64,000 nucleotides of DNA from Lasiosphaeria ovina (lineage: Eukaryota; Ascomycota; Sordariomycetes; Sordariales; Lasiosphaeriaceae): positions 620,001 to 684,000 of the forward strand of contig JAULSN010000010.1 of the NCBI GenBank assembly GCA_033439765.1, in the 5' to 3' direction. How positions within the stretch are numbered: position 1 is the first letter of the stretch; each line of letters opens with the position of its first letter. The notes below the pieces were generated by a model, which ran no database searches, was not told the DNA's origin, and saw only the letters and a list, made by a program, of their open reading frames with translations. The translations under genes were made by a program, and so were the position numbers. Below are positions 36,396-47,254 of the stretch, in pieces.

Positions 36396-38987
36396 ATGGC
36401 CGACACCACTCCCGGCTCGGACGCCGCCCGGACCGGCAGCAGCCACGAGTACATGCCCCCGTGATCCCGTCTAATTCCAGTTCCCTGGCCAGCGCCAGTG
36501 TAATTGCAATTTGTTTAACGTCGTTTTGTTTCGGTTGCTGATTACGTCTTGCTCGACCAAGCAGAGATGTTCCCAAAGGGGTTGAAGGAGACCACCTCGA
36601 AAATGGCGTTCCGGCCTCGCACCACGTTGACATAAACACAAACCTGGAGGCTAGGTACGCGCAAAGCCCAATCCTGCTGTCAATCCATTACAGCTTGTTG
36701 TTGTAAGATCCCGCCGGCTTACAACGCCTCTTTTTCCTTGCGCAAAACAGAATCCGGAACCCGCTAGAGGGTCTCTCGTACGAGCAGCTCATGAGCCGCG
36801 TCGAGGCGTTTGCGCACGAAAAGGGCCTGGCCGAGCACATGCCGGCGTTGCGTAAGGGGGCGCTGGTGGCGCAGGACCCCGCCGGCTACCAAGACATCAC
36901 TGGCGATGAGGCGCTGGACGAGGATGAGAAGCGCGTCCTCCACGATGAGATCGCGCACAAGTGGCGCCTCCCCATGAAGCTGTACCTGACCATTGCGACT
37001 TGCTCCATCGGCGCCGCCGTCCAGGGCTGGGACCAGACCGGCTCCAACGGCGCCACGATCTTCTTTCCCAGGATTTACGGCATCGGCGGCGACAGTGCGA
37101 GAGACAAGTTGCTCGTTGGGCTGGTCAATTCGGGCCCGTACATTGGTAGCGCGTACGTTTTTCATTCCTACCCCTATATAATACCCGGTTCTTGTTTCTC
37201 ACTAAACTCGCGATGACAGGTTAATTGGGTGCTGGCTATCTGACCCCATCAACAACTGGATTGGCCGTCGGGGTAAGCAGACTGAACATGCCTCAACGCG
37301 CCAGAACAGACTCTAACCTTGCGGTAGGAACCATTTTCGTCGCGGCGCATTTCTGTCTCTGGCCCGTCATCGGCTCTGCATTCAGCAATACCTGGGAGCA
37401 GCAGCTGGCAAACCGCTTGCTGATGGGCATCGGAATGGGCGTCAAAGCGTCAACGGGTTCGTCGCTGTCCTCTCTCCGGCTGTGTGTCTGTGTGTCTCGG
37501 TCTCCTGCTTACCTGCAAGCGCGTGCTCAGTCCCCATCTATGCGGCCGAAAACTCTCCTGCGGCGATTCGTGGCGCTCTGGTCATGTCTTGGCGTGAGTT
37601 ATGCTCCAACGGAGGCCCCCCTTGTCAAAGTAAATCAGCTAACAATAGAAAGAAATGTGGACGGCATTCGGTATCATGTTAGGCACGGCCATCAATCTGG
37701 CTGTGTGGAGCAGCGACATCAACTGGCGGCTAATGCTAGGTTTGTTCTGCCTCTTTCCTTGGTGTATTTCTGACTCTCAGGCTGACACGGCTCTCCCAAC
37801 CAGGCGCCCCCTTCATTCCCGCCGTGCCTCTGCTCCTGCTCATCTATCTCTGCCCCGAGTCGCCGCGATGGTACATGAAGAAAGACCGTTATTCAAAGGC
37901 CTGGGACTCGATGCTGCGGCTCCGCCACCACAAGATCCAAGTTGCCCGCGACATCTTCTACATCCACTCCCAGCTCGAAATTGAGAACCAGCTGCTCCGA
38001 AACACTACTTATATCAGCAGGTTCACTGAGCTGTTTACGATCCCCCGAGTCAGACGAGCGAGTATGGCTGCCTTTGTCGTCATGATTGCGCAGCAGATGT
38101 GTGGGTATGTACAAGCCTCGCTTCATTCAGTCCTCGTGGCTTCATCCGGAGTCGAATTCATTTTCACTTTGCTGACATCTGGACTTGACTGCAGAATCAA
38201 CATCATTGCCTTTTACAGCAGCACCGTCTTCAAGGACGCTGGATCGAGTGACCACGAGGCGCTACTGGCCTCGTTCGGATTCGGCCTGGTCAACTTCTTC
38301 TTCGCGTTCCCGGCCTTTTGGACCATCGACACCTTTGGCCGAAGGTCCCTTCTGCTCTTCACCTTCCCGCAGATGACGTGGACGCTGCTGGCCGCCGGGC
38401 TGTGCACGCTGCTGCAACAGGGCACGGCGCGCACAGCACTGGTAGCACTATTCGTCTATCTCTTCGCGGCCTTCTACTCACCCGGCGAGGGGCCGGTTCC
38501 GTACGCGTACAGCGCCGAGGTGTTTCCGCTGTCGCACCGCGAGGTCGGCATGGGCTTCGCTGTGGCCACGTGCCTGTTCTGGGCGGCGGTGCTGAACATC
38601 ACCTTCCCGTTCCTGCTGCAGTCGCTGACCACGGCCGGCGCTTTTGGCCTGTACGCGGGGTTCAATGTCGCCGCCTTTGTCATGATCTTCTTCCTCGTTC
38701 CCGAGACCAAGCAGCGCACGCTCGAGGAGCTCGACTACGTCTTCGCCGTCCCCTCCCGCAAGTTCGCCCTGTACCAGATCGAAGAGGCCCTGCCGTACTT
38801 CTTCAAGCGCTGGGTCTTCTTCCGGCGCAGCACCACCCTCAAGCCGCTGTACCAGTTTGACCAGGAGCACAAGAAGAAGAAGTCTACCAGCAGCGACTTT
38901 GGTGTGGCGCATGCGGCCAATGGGGGACACCACGTCAACGGAGCGCAGGGGGTTGACGGGGAGAAGACGAGACTGGATGGTGTGTGA
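36396..38987 (+). CDS. MFS sugar transporter
   Basis: Eight exons give about 626 residues: 36396-36448, 36751-37152, 37220-37272, 37328-37456, 37531-37593, 37653-37739, 37804-38104 and 38195-38987. All junctions keep frame. A roughly 120-residue N-terminal tail precedes the first span ([20 protein letters not shown]). Family signatures are present: [89 protein letters not shown] and the closing [15 protein letters not shown]. These place it with plasma-membrane sugar transporters of the fungal SP family. The substrate is not readable. The C-terminal tail is Lys/Asn-rich. The start exon encodes only 17 codons before a 302 bp intron, so it is the least certain part. Confidence 0.87.
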
Positions 38988-39451
38988 GATGAAGAGTGGG
39001 TTATGAGTTTGGACTACGTAGTCTGAGAGTGCTTGGGAGTTGAGGGAGTGAGACGATGCGAGGGCTTTCAGTCCCAACTGTGATTGCCGCTCGAATGATA
39101 CCTCTTTGCTTAGTATGCTGTCCGTATTGCCTATGAACGTTTCCAATTACTTGTTCGTAAATACGGACCACGATCTTTGTGAAGTGGCTGCTCCACGCAG
39201 CCTCCCTTATTTTTTTGCCGTTTTTCTTTGTTTTATTCTTTCCCTCCTTTACCTCTGTTATAATCAGCGTCAGCGAAAGAAATTTTAAAATACCGGCATG
39301 TTCCCACTCAGTATTTTTTCACCTGCAATATGCATGTCCTTCCAAGCCTCATCAATCATTAACCTTCCCATGATATGAGCTTCGCTTGACCCGCGCCTCG
39401 TTCTTGACATGACATACTAAAAGCCGCCGCCTATAGAACCACCACCTCGAA
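38988..39451. other. convergent spacer
   Basis: About 460 bp of AT-rich sequence between two converging 3' ends. No gene was seen. Confidence 0.45.
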
Positions 39452-40024
39452 TCACTCCAGTAGATCCTCCAGCGCCTCCACAGCCTGGTCAACCAGCGTG
39501 TCGTACTGGTCCAAAATCTCGTCCACGAGCCGGCGGTTGTGCGCCGTAGCAGTAACAGCCTGGATCTTGTCGGGCGAGCCAAACGTGTCCACCATGCTCT
39601 GCAGCATGGTCTCGATGGCGACCAGCTGGCGCTCGAGGAACGCAATCCCGTCGCGCAGCTCCTCGGCGCGCTCCGGATCTTGTTCAGCTACCGCCGTAGC
39701 CCGCATCTCGAGCACGCCGATGCCGTTGACCAACAAATTGCCGCGGTCCGAGCTGCGCCGCTGCTGCCGCACAAACAGCACCACGTTGACCATGGCGCAG
39801 AACCCAATCTTCTTAACCCCGTGGCTGCTCATCGCCCGCCCGTCGCGCCCCAAGGCGAATGCAGCGTCTGTCATACCGAGGATCTCGAGCACGTACAGGT
39901 CCAGCACGGAGTCTTCTATGGTTAGGTAGTCGTCCTCGTAGTCGTAGTCGATTAGGGCTCGCAGGTCGTCGCGCACGATCAGCTTCGCGTTCGTGCGGCC
40001 TTCTAATGGCGTGAGGCGAGACAT
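39452..40024 (-). CDS. unnamed paralogous family protein, member A
   Basis: A single exon of 190 residues, acidic and mostly helical in appearance, with no signal peptide or membrane span. I recognise no named domain. It aligns by eye with three other proteins in this window, at 50.7, 59.2 and 62.7 kb. All share a block with Tyr (here IEDSVLDLYVLEILGM, Tyr 44), a Phe-Cys block 31 residues later (KIGFCAMVN, Phe 75) and a C-terminal block (here VDTFGSPDKIQAV). The N-terminal EGRTNAKLIVRDDL is also close to EGRTGAKEIVRPDI of the 59.2 kb member. It is probably a soluble intracellular protein, and its function is unknown. The reading frame is intact. Downstream (on the left) it faces the sugar transporter tail to tail. 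Confidence 0.72.
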   Translation of the reverse strand: MSRLTPLEGRTNAKLIVRDDLRALIDYDYEDDYLTIEDSVLDLYVLEILGMTDAAFALGRDGRAMSSHGVKKIGFCAMVNVVLFVRQQRRSSDRGNLLVNGIGVLEMRATAVAEQDPERAEELRDGIAFLERQLVAIETMLQSMVDTFGSPDKIQAVTATAHNRRLVDEILDQYDTLVDQAVEALEDLLE

Positions 40025-42431
40025 AGCGGCGGTCAGAGGGAATTTGTAGATGGGGTTGTGTGTTGGTACCTAGAACGAGGTAGGATGGGTTGGTGTGGTG
40101 TGTGTCGCGGTAGCACGGGACGGGTTCTTCTTTCCCGTGTCGTGTATTGTGATTATTTGGCGGGTTCTCGGTGGCGAAGCGTGTGAGATGAGGGTGCTTC
40201 TAGATCAGACCGGACAGGCGGGGGAGAGATGCTGTGAGATTTGCGTGGTTTTATCTTTTTTGCAGTGGTGAAGTGGTGAAGTGCTTCTCACGGCGGCGAG
40301 AAGAATTTGGTAGTTCTGCCGCGGAAGGAGGGCGCGCTACGGCAGGATAAGAGGTGCTCGCTCGCTCACCGTGAGATTAGAGCGACCGTGTGTTTCCTAG
40401 TCAGGTCCCGCTCAGTATCTCCTGGGACACGGCGGCAAGAGCCAGCACACAAATATGGCCTCGACCTCGCATGTCCCAGCCGGAGGCATACAAACGGGTT
40501 ACAGCCGCTTCAGTTACACATGAGCACTATTGGGATGATTTTGTCACGGGTTGGGGTCTGGGGGACTGACTGCGGAGCTCGGATAGAATTTCTAATTCTG
40601 GTGTGTTTGGTCACTTTTTCTTCAAGGGATTCTTTGCCTTTTTTGTGACGACTCAGGCACGGACATCGAGTTTGTGCTGCAGTTCTGTGTAAACCTTTAC
40701 TCGTTAGGTTTCACCTAGTTGGTTCTCGCCGGTACTTTTGAGCTTCTTCCTCTAGCCAGTCGGTATGCCTAAACCAAACTTCTGCTCAAACATTGTACTT
40801 GGGTCAACCGAGCCCACGTTAAAAAAAACTCCGTGTGTTTTAGTTACTTCTATTTCAGTGTCAGGATTTGGTGTGTGGCACTGACAGAAAATAGACCTAA
40901 TGGGGGATAAAGGCTGGGAGTCTCCGGAATTGTCTGGAAGTGAGATAAAGCAGAAAGCTGCTGTTGCTTTTGTGCGGCAATTAATTAGCAGCGGCCTTGA
41001 AACAAGATTGAAGCAAGACATGGGATAGAAAGCAAAGCCAACCAAAACGAGTAGGGTCTCAAATTGGAATGCTATGCTTTAGGAAGCTTGCCACCAAACG
41101 CTAAATCGAAAATATTAAAGAGCAAGACGTCTTCCGGCTCCAAAAAGTGTTAGTGATATTAGTCCCGCCTCCGTTCCGATCGGCCGCAGGCTCCCGACGT
41201 ACAATCGCAGGTAAGTTGAATGTGTCGCCGTAGCAGAAGTCCTGGTCCCTCTCAAAAAGGGTAATGTTCGGTGTTGCAAATTTTAATGATAAGAACCCAC
41301 CAGGGCAGCAGGCGAATGGGAGGGGAATTTGGCCGAAGAGTTCCACTTACATGTTGGAGTTCTGCTATGACCTCCACTTCTCGTTTTGAAGATTCCAACA
41401 CTAGCTGGGCCTGGCATCGGCCTTGGTTTTTTTGGACGGCCCGCAAATCGCCGGTGGTCAACTGTCACATACATAGGCATGTATAATGGGGGCAAAAGAG
41501 TGGTTGTATTTGGTTAGTGAATCTGGCACACTTAGGGGGGAAGCTGGTCGTCCGAAGGATCGCGCACGAAGTCGGAAGCACTCTCGGTACTCGATATTGA
41601 GGCCTACGAGCCATGGCTTCAACGATGTGCGGTCCACAACCAGGTTCAGGTCACAGCGACATGCCGGTCACCACTTGTTCAATTGATAAAAGCCTAATGG
41701 AGTCAATTGAACTAGTGGATACGGAGGGTAGGTGGTCAATGACGCGTGAACCGCAAAATACCTACATGATGGAAACTCGGAACACTGCCGGCTGGGCGGG
41801 AGCTTATTAGTTTTGGCTTTGGGGTTCGATTCCTTACACTAATTTTCAGAAGCCGCTCGTCTACGAAATAACGTCTCTCTCTCCTACCTTACTGCACTAA
41901 AATCACGCCTCCCACGGCTTCCTCACGCTCAGACACGCCTCGACGTTTTGCAGAATTCCTACCCTAGCTAGGAATTCAGATTCAGCTTGTCGCGGACTAT
42001 CTGTTACGGGCTACCTCCACACGAGAAAAAACAGACGCTTGTTGGCTGGCACTGTGGTCAACAGAAGCTACGTAATCGCAACGCCCACTACACTACCTAC
42101 AACATTTGGAGGGTACCGATATCGCCCCGGCCGAGTTTCCCTGGCGCCTCAAGCAGGTCGTCAAAGAGGAAAGCAACTGGCGCGGGATATGGGTACTGGA
42201 GGTTAAGGATATGTAAGCTATGGTTTGGGAGACGGTTCACGTAGCTAAGGAGAGCGGGTACGGTGGTAAATACCAGCGGGGGCCGACCATGCACTTACCG
42301 TTCACCCCGGAAAGGGAGCGGGGCGATTTGAGCGCCGGAGGACAGGATGATCTGATGGTATGGTTGGGTAAAAGGTGAAATGACACCGATGGCAGATGCA
42401 TCAATCGAGTGCACTCTAATATGGAATACAC
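40025..42431. other. intergenic region with a coding-like remnant
   Basis: About 2.4 kb upstream of family member A, AT-rich in 40.6-41.2 kb. The only coding-like stretch is the remnant at 42104-42379, listed separately. A tRNA-like B-box motif near 41822 was examined and rejected. Confidence 0.4.
42104..42379 (+). pseudogene. coding-like remnant with one internal stop
   Basis: The plus-strand frame starting HLEGTDIAPAEFPWRLKQVV continues as EESNWRGIWVLEVKDM, hits TAA, and resumes in the same frame as ETVHVAKESGYGGKY and GPTMHLPFTPERERGDLSAG. It ends at TGA at 42377-42379. The composition is coding-like, but I recognise no family. It may be a decayed gene fragment or chance. Confidence 0.25.
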
Positions 42432-42725
42432 CTAGTTAGATGATCTTGACCCAAGGTACCTAATCAAAGAACCTCCCACTTTCGAGATGAGAGAAATAAC
42501 TTGAACTGCCTGCCAGATCACCAAAACCGCATTTTGGTATGTCTTTGCCGCGTTCGGCCGCGCAGTCTCAGGCGAGGACTTTGAGGAAATTAGGAAGGGA
42601 TGTTGATGGACTTCAAAATCTGGGGTAATAGGAGAGCATTCGGTTTGGGAGATCATCTGGGGGGTGTTCAGGATGGGGTAGTGGGGCGGGGTTTGGGTTT
42701 GGGTTTGGGTGGACATGGTTGTCAT
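42432..42725 (-). CDS. small hypothetical protein, weak
   Basis: A 97-codon minus-strand frame with a Gln/Thr-rich start (MSTQTQTQTPPHYPIL) and a moderately hydrophobic C-terminal helix (AVLVIWQAVQVISLISKVGG). There is no recognised family. It lies downstream of the truncated kelch gene on the same strand. The Thr-Gln run comes from a TTTGGG repeat on the other strand, which reduces confidence. Confidence 0.2.
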   Translation of the reverse strand: MTTMSTQTQTQTPPHYPILNTPQMISQTECSPITPDFEVHQHPFLISSKSSPETARPNAAKTYQNAVLVIWQAVQVISLISKVGGSLIRYLGSRSSN

Positions 42726-42926
42726 TACTTCCCTTTTGTGCCAAGGATACGGCGGAAGTTGTCTATTACGACTTCCACGCTGTCAATCACCTAATTAGGG
42801 GCGAGCGAAGCTGCGCTGGACTGCTGGCACAAGCTGAGGCGCATCGCTCGCTTGAACGAATGTTGCAACGATGGAAGATGGAGATTGTTGTCTCGGCTCG
42901 AGCGCAGGAGCCTCACAGTTTATGAA

Positions 42927-43610
42927 CTATTTATTTGTCAAAGTTGAGTTCTCGGCAACGATAGGTATGGCCAGTAAGTATTTGGCGGGAATGTTCTTGG
43001 CCCGCGCGGGGATCGTGGTGAGCCAGGTGCCCAAGACGGTGTCGAACGCCGACACGGTGACCACCGACTCGCCACCGCTGCCCGTCTTGCCCGACGCGAG
43101 CCAGACGGTCCGGTTGTGCACGCCCACCACGGCGCTTCTGCGCGTCTCGGACGCCGGCGCCATAGGTGCCAGCGCCGCCCACTTGTCCGCCGCCGGGTCG
43201 TACACCCACGACTTAGGCGTGCCGGCCCAGCTCGCGCCCGTCATGCCGCCGAGCACGTAGATCTTACCGTCGACCGCGGCCACGTTGGCGTGGTTGATGG
43301 CGACGGGCAGCGGCGCGAGTTTCTTCCACGCGTTTGTGGGGATGTCGTAGAGGTACACGCTGTCAAGCACGGCCCCCGTCTGCAGCACCCCGCCGATGAT
43401 GACCAGCTGTGTTGACGAGAGCGCAACCGTCGAGTACTCGTGGATTGCGCCCGCAGGGACCGGCACCAGCGTCTTCCATGCCGGTTGCTGCTGTCTTGGG
43501 ACTGCTGGTAAAAACGCGTGGTGTCCGTGGCCGGGTGCGCCTGCTGCGGAAAGGATGCAGCAGAGGGCGGTGCTGATCGAGAACCCCGCCGTCGCTTTCG
43601 AGAGCCTCAT
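42927..43610 (-). pseudogene. C-terminally truncated secreted kelch-repeat protein
   Basis: Starts with a signal peptide (MRLSKATAGFSISTALCCIL, then SAAGAPGHG). Kelch modules follow: KTLVPVPAGAIHEYSTVAL, LVIIGGVLQTG, YLYDIPTNAWKKLAPLPVA, KIYVLGGMTG, WVYDPAADKWAALAPM and FDTVLGTWLTTIPARAKNIP. After that point the sequence turns into an unrelated short tail ending NSTLTNK. Related fungal kelch proteins of this type usually run past 300 residues with further blades, so at 227 residues this one lacks roughly the last third of a beta-propeller (inference from family length). The reading frame itself is intact, so the product could be made. It may be a truncated gene or an unusually short propeller. 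Confidence 0.6.
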
Positions 43611-45032
43611 ATTTTGATACCCTGGTGGGTAACGGGTTACTGTCTACCTAACTTAGCTGATCAGGTGGAAGTACCTGGGTGGCATGAGATGGCCCAGGGC
43701 CGTGTCGATTTCAGTGGTGATAATAACCGTGCTGTGGTCAGGAAATAGTTAAATACGGGAGATAAATACATGACAGAGCTGATAACGTTATTCCATGTTG
43801 AAACAAAGGGCACAAGATGCAGGATTAATTAACCTCGTAAGAACCCGCGGGGACCCAGTTGTAAGGTAGAATGTCGCCAAGAAATGACCCTTACTTGCAA
43901 AATTGACCCTCTTTTACCCCTGCATATGCAAACACCTGTTTTTCTCTCCTTTGCACCCTCCCTTGCGTTCGGAATGCCCTCAATCCGACTACATCCCTTA
44001 CACCGGAGATTCCTTTCAATTCTACGGTCTTCTTTTGCCCACCCTGAATACGGACTTCCGTGGAGATATTCAGTGATCCTGTTGGCTATAAGAAGGTGCT
44101 CTTTTACCTGTATTTTAGACCGATCTAACCAGACAATTCAATGCTCAGTCAATCCAGATCACGTGCAACATAGAACTAGATAGATTATTTCCGGTTAACA
44201 TTGAGGATCCTGCTCCCCCGCCCCTCCCCGTCCCCCCGTTCCGCGTGTAATTAATGGACCCAAGCCCGTGTCCGAAAATCCCAAGACCCATCCCATGCCA
44301 AAGATGACCATGCCTGCCTTGTCCGAGTTGAAAGCAGCAAGGCTTAGTTTTAACTCCTACCTATCGCTTGGGTCTCTAATTCTGGGCATTTATTCTCCAT
44401 TTTGAGATACCCTTCACACAAATATACAAGGCAATCAATAAAGAACCGCCTTGGAATTGAGACAAGGCTGCTTCTGTTCAGCGCAGATTAGAGAAGTAAT
44501 GAAGAAGTGGGCTCTTAATCAAGACCTTGAAGGTGCGCTCCGGGCGATGCAGACTTGTTGGCTCGGGAGGTTTTTGTTCAGGGGAAGGACCAGAAAGAAG
44601 AGGATCCTCTCCTACAGCCACGAAAACAAAGTGACTGGCGTTGGCAGGGAATTATGCAGCCGCTTCGTTGAGGCTCTGCGTGGAGCGGCAGGCAAGGAAG
44701 CTTGGAGGGATTGGTGCCTCCTTTCTAGCTGCAGGAAGCGGCGGTTTCACGTGCTGGCGAGGCAAATCGAGAAAGAGCATCCATAAGAACAAGACCCTGA
44801 ACTTTGTAGCAATTCACACTGTGGAGCTGCTCAAGAGGGATTAGATTAGTGCCCCGATGACGGGATATTCCGTCAAGAGAGATTAGGTAACTATCGCCTG
44901 GAGGGATAAGGAACTTGAAATTTTCACGTCGATTGTGAGATTTGTTTTACTTTTCCCTTCTTCAGAATGCGACAGACAAAAAAGCGATTAACAACGTCCC
45001 GCCTAGACAAGAGGCTCGCTTGTAGACGAACA
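43611..45032. other. intergenic region
   Basis: About 1.4 kb between divergent heads of the kelch gene (minus) and the F-box gene (plus). Several frames exist but none has a coding look. A C-rich stretch lies at about 44210-44240. Confidence 0.4.
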
Positions 45033-46885
45033 ATGGCAGCGGCCTCGGCCATATTTGCGAGGCTACCCGAGCTTTTATGGTGCTTGGCCAAAGTTATTCG
45101 AAGTCGGAAGGAGCTGGCCCGCTTGCGCCTGGTCAGCAAGGCATTCAACGAGGCAGTTACGTCCATCCTTTTCCACGACTTCGACATTACAGACGTAACT
45201 GAGGAGCCACTACTCAACAGCACACATTTCCGCCATGTCAGGAAGCTCTCAGTCACTCGGCCTCAGGACGACTACGACTATGGCGCGCTGAATGAGCATC
45301 TACGGGAGATATTTCCCGCCATGCCGCATTTGAAAAGCTTCGAGTATGTCAAACACACATGCTTCCAGACACTGTAAAGATGCTAAAACAATGACTTTAA
45401 ATACAGATGCCATAATCTCCCGCTTGAGGTGTCCACTATCAGCAAACTTCACGATTAGTGTACGAGCATCAACTCCATCTCGGTGGAGTTGCCGCTAGAA
45501 TCAGTATTCGCCGAGTTTGAAACAATTTACCTTAGTAGCGAAGAAAGCCACCCTGCCCTATTCGAGCCACCATCCAAACGATGCATTATACCGGCACTGG
45601 CCAGGTTCGGCTCACTTACGGAGCTGACGCTTCTGAATATTGCCCCAGGAGATAGGCACTGCTGCCAGGAGCAATTTATCCAGCTGCTCGCGAACTCGCC
45701 CGGCCTTCGAAAGCTCCACCTGTCCATCCAACCACATCTACGCAAGGTCTTCCAGGTTTCCGACAAGTACACCTGCTATTTTGACGATATCTGCGATCTA
45801 TTCGGGGACACAGGCGCTTTGCCATTGCGTCTCGAGTCATTGAAGCTCAGCGGGCTTCTCTGCACTTGGAGGCTTGCCTCTCTCGAGAAGCTCACCGATC
45901 CGACCCATCTTAAGGAAGTCTACATCTCAAACCGGTTCTTGTCTGAGAATATCTCTTACCGCCTATTTGAACCCGCGCACTGTCCCAATTTACGCCACTT
46001 TGGCGTCGACGAGTATAACGTGGGGGTCCATAATTTCCTGTCTACTATTGGCGATCGATCATTTGCCCGCCAACTTGCCATTTCGTGTATATTCCACGTC
46101 GATGATTGTGAGATGTGGATGCTGCAACGGAAAAGTCACAAGAAGCCGGCTCTGCCACTGCACTTTAGGATGCTCGAGATTGACCTAAGACGACGCAACA
46201 GGAGCCTGAAACCAAGATACGATTCGGAGGCGGTCGTGGATGAAAGCCCAGGGTCAGACGAAGCCGTGAATGGAGATGAACGGGAAGACGGGGACGGGTT
46301 CGCCGACGAGAAAAAAAGACGAAGACGAAGACGAAGACGAAGATGAAGACGAGTACGAAGAAGAAAAAGAACCAGAAGAAAAAGAAGAAGACAAAGCCGA
46401 GTATTCAGCCACCGAGCAGATCCTTTCAGGTCTTGTCTCGAACGACGTGGGTGTACTTGAGGGACTTTTGGTCCACGTACCCGTGGTTTACTTATCTGGG
46501 ACATTGAAAGAAGACTATACGTATCTCACTAGATTCGACTATTTGGACCTTCTCGAACGCACTATTTCCGGCCTTCCTAGCTTGACGCAGCTCGTTATAC
46601 AAGTCGGTACAAAATACTATCGATATCAACTAAGAGAACATCCCATGAGCCGAGAAGACTTGGGGTACACCGAATCCTCGATTAGGAAGGCCGCCATGAG
46701 GTGTGCAGCTGCCGCCCCGGAGCTACGCTATCTCAAACTGTACGACAGACATTACAGGATCTGGCCGCAGCAAGGATGGCATCATCGGGCTTGATATCAT
46801 GGAGGACAGAGAGATTACCGACGTGGAGCTATTTGGGCATTCCGCGTTCGCACGGAGCGTAAGGGATCGTTGGACGGATATGTAG
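45033..46885 (+). pseudogene. broken F-box/leucine-rich-repeat-like gene
   Basis: The start at 45033 gives an F-box-like N-terminus (SAIFARLPELLWCLAKVIRS, then ELARLRLVSKAFNEAV). Exon 1 ends at 45343. A 63 bp intron (gtatgt, branch gctaaaac, acag) leads to exon 2 at 45407. An in-frame TAG follows at 45456-45458. The frame then runs with LRR-like stretches (FGSLTELTLLNIAPG, LPLRLESLKLSGLL, PNLRHFGVDEYNVG) until a run of seven A at 46311-46317. With six A the acidic Asp-Glu repeat frame would continue. As given, the frame turns into an Arg run and stops. The next frame resumes as KDEDEDEDEDE and later SGLPSLTQLVIQVGTKYY, and a further shift near 46.75-46.79 kb leads to DREITDVELFGHSAFA. Fungal F-box proteins recruit substrates to SCF ligases. 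Three disruptions make this a pseudogene, although the A-run shift could be a sequencing error. Confidence 0.6.
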
Positions 46886-47254
46886 CCCTGAAGTGCCCCT
46901 GTTGGTTCTCATAGACGTCAAATGAGATCTATAATTAGAATCTATTTGTCCACTAAATTGGAAAAAGAAGTGACAATGAGACTAACTAGACCGAGCCGGT
47001 GCGAGCCGGTGTGATTTTGCGGAGCTCTTATCGCCGGGATCGGGATGCCGAGCGAAGCACCTGTACGACGGCTGCGCAGGTTATCTGCCGGCTTCGCATT
47101 GGCTGGTGAGGGCGCTAGATTGATCTGCCCCCTCACACGACTCCCAAGATACGTCACCCGCCCTTATTACATGCTCATGGGTGACATCTTCTAGACCTAT
47201 TGTCTCAACAGAAACCCATCCACGTCCTGCTCGAGATTCTGCTCACATACAAGA
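46886..47254. promoter_or_regulatory. promoter region of the DUF3445 gene
   Basis: About 370 bp with no gene. It precedes the ATG at 47255 and contains a GAGCCGGTGC/GAGCCGGTGT direct repeat near 46993-47012. Confidence 0.4.

Noticed and set aside
41790..41850. tRNA-like B-box motif GGTTCGATTCC
   Set aside because: The flanking bases do not form a five-pair T-stem, and no matching D-arm, anticodon arm or acceptor stem could be found upstream.
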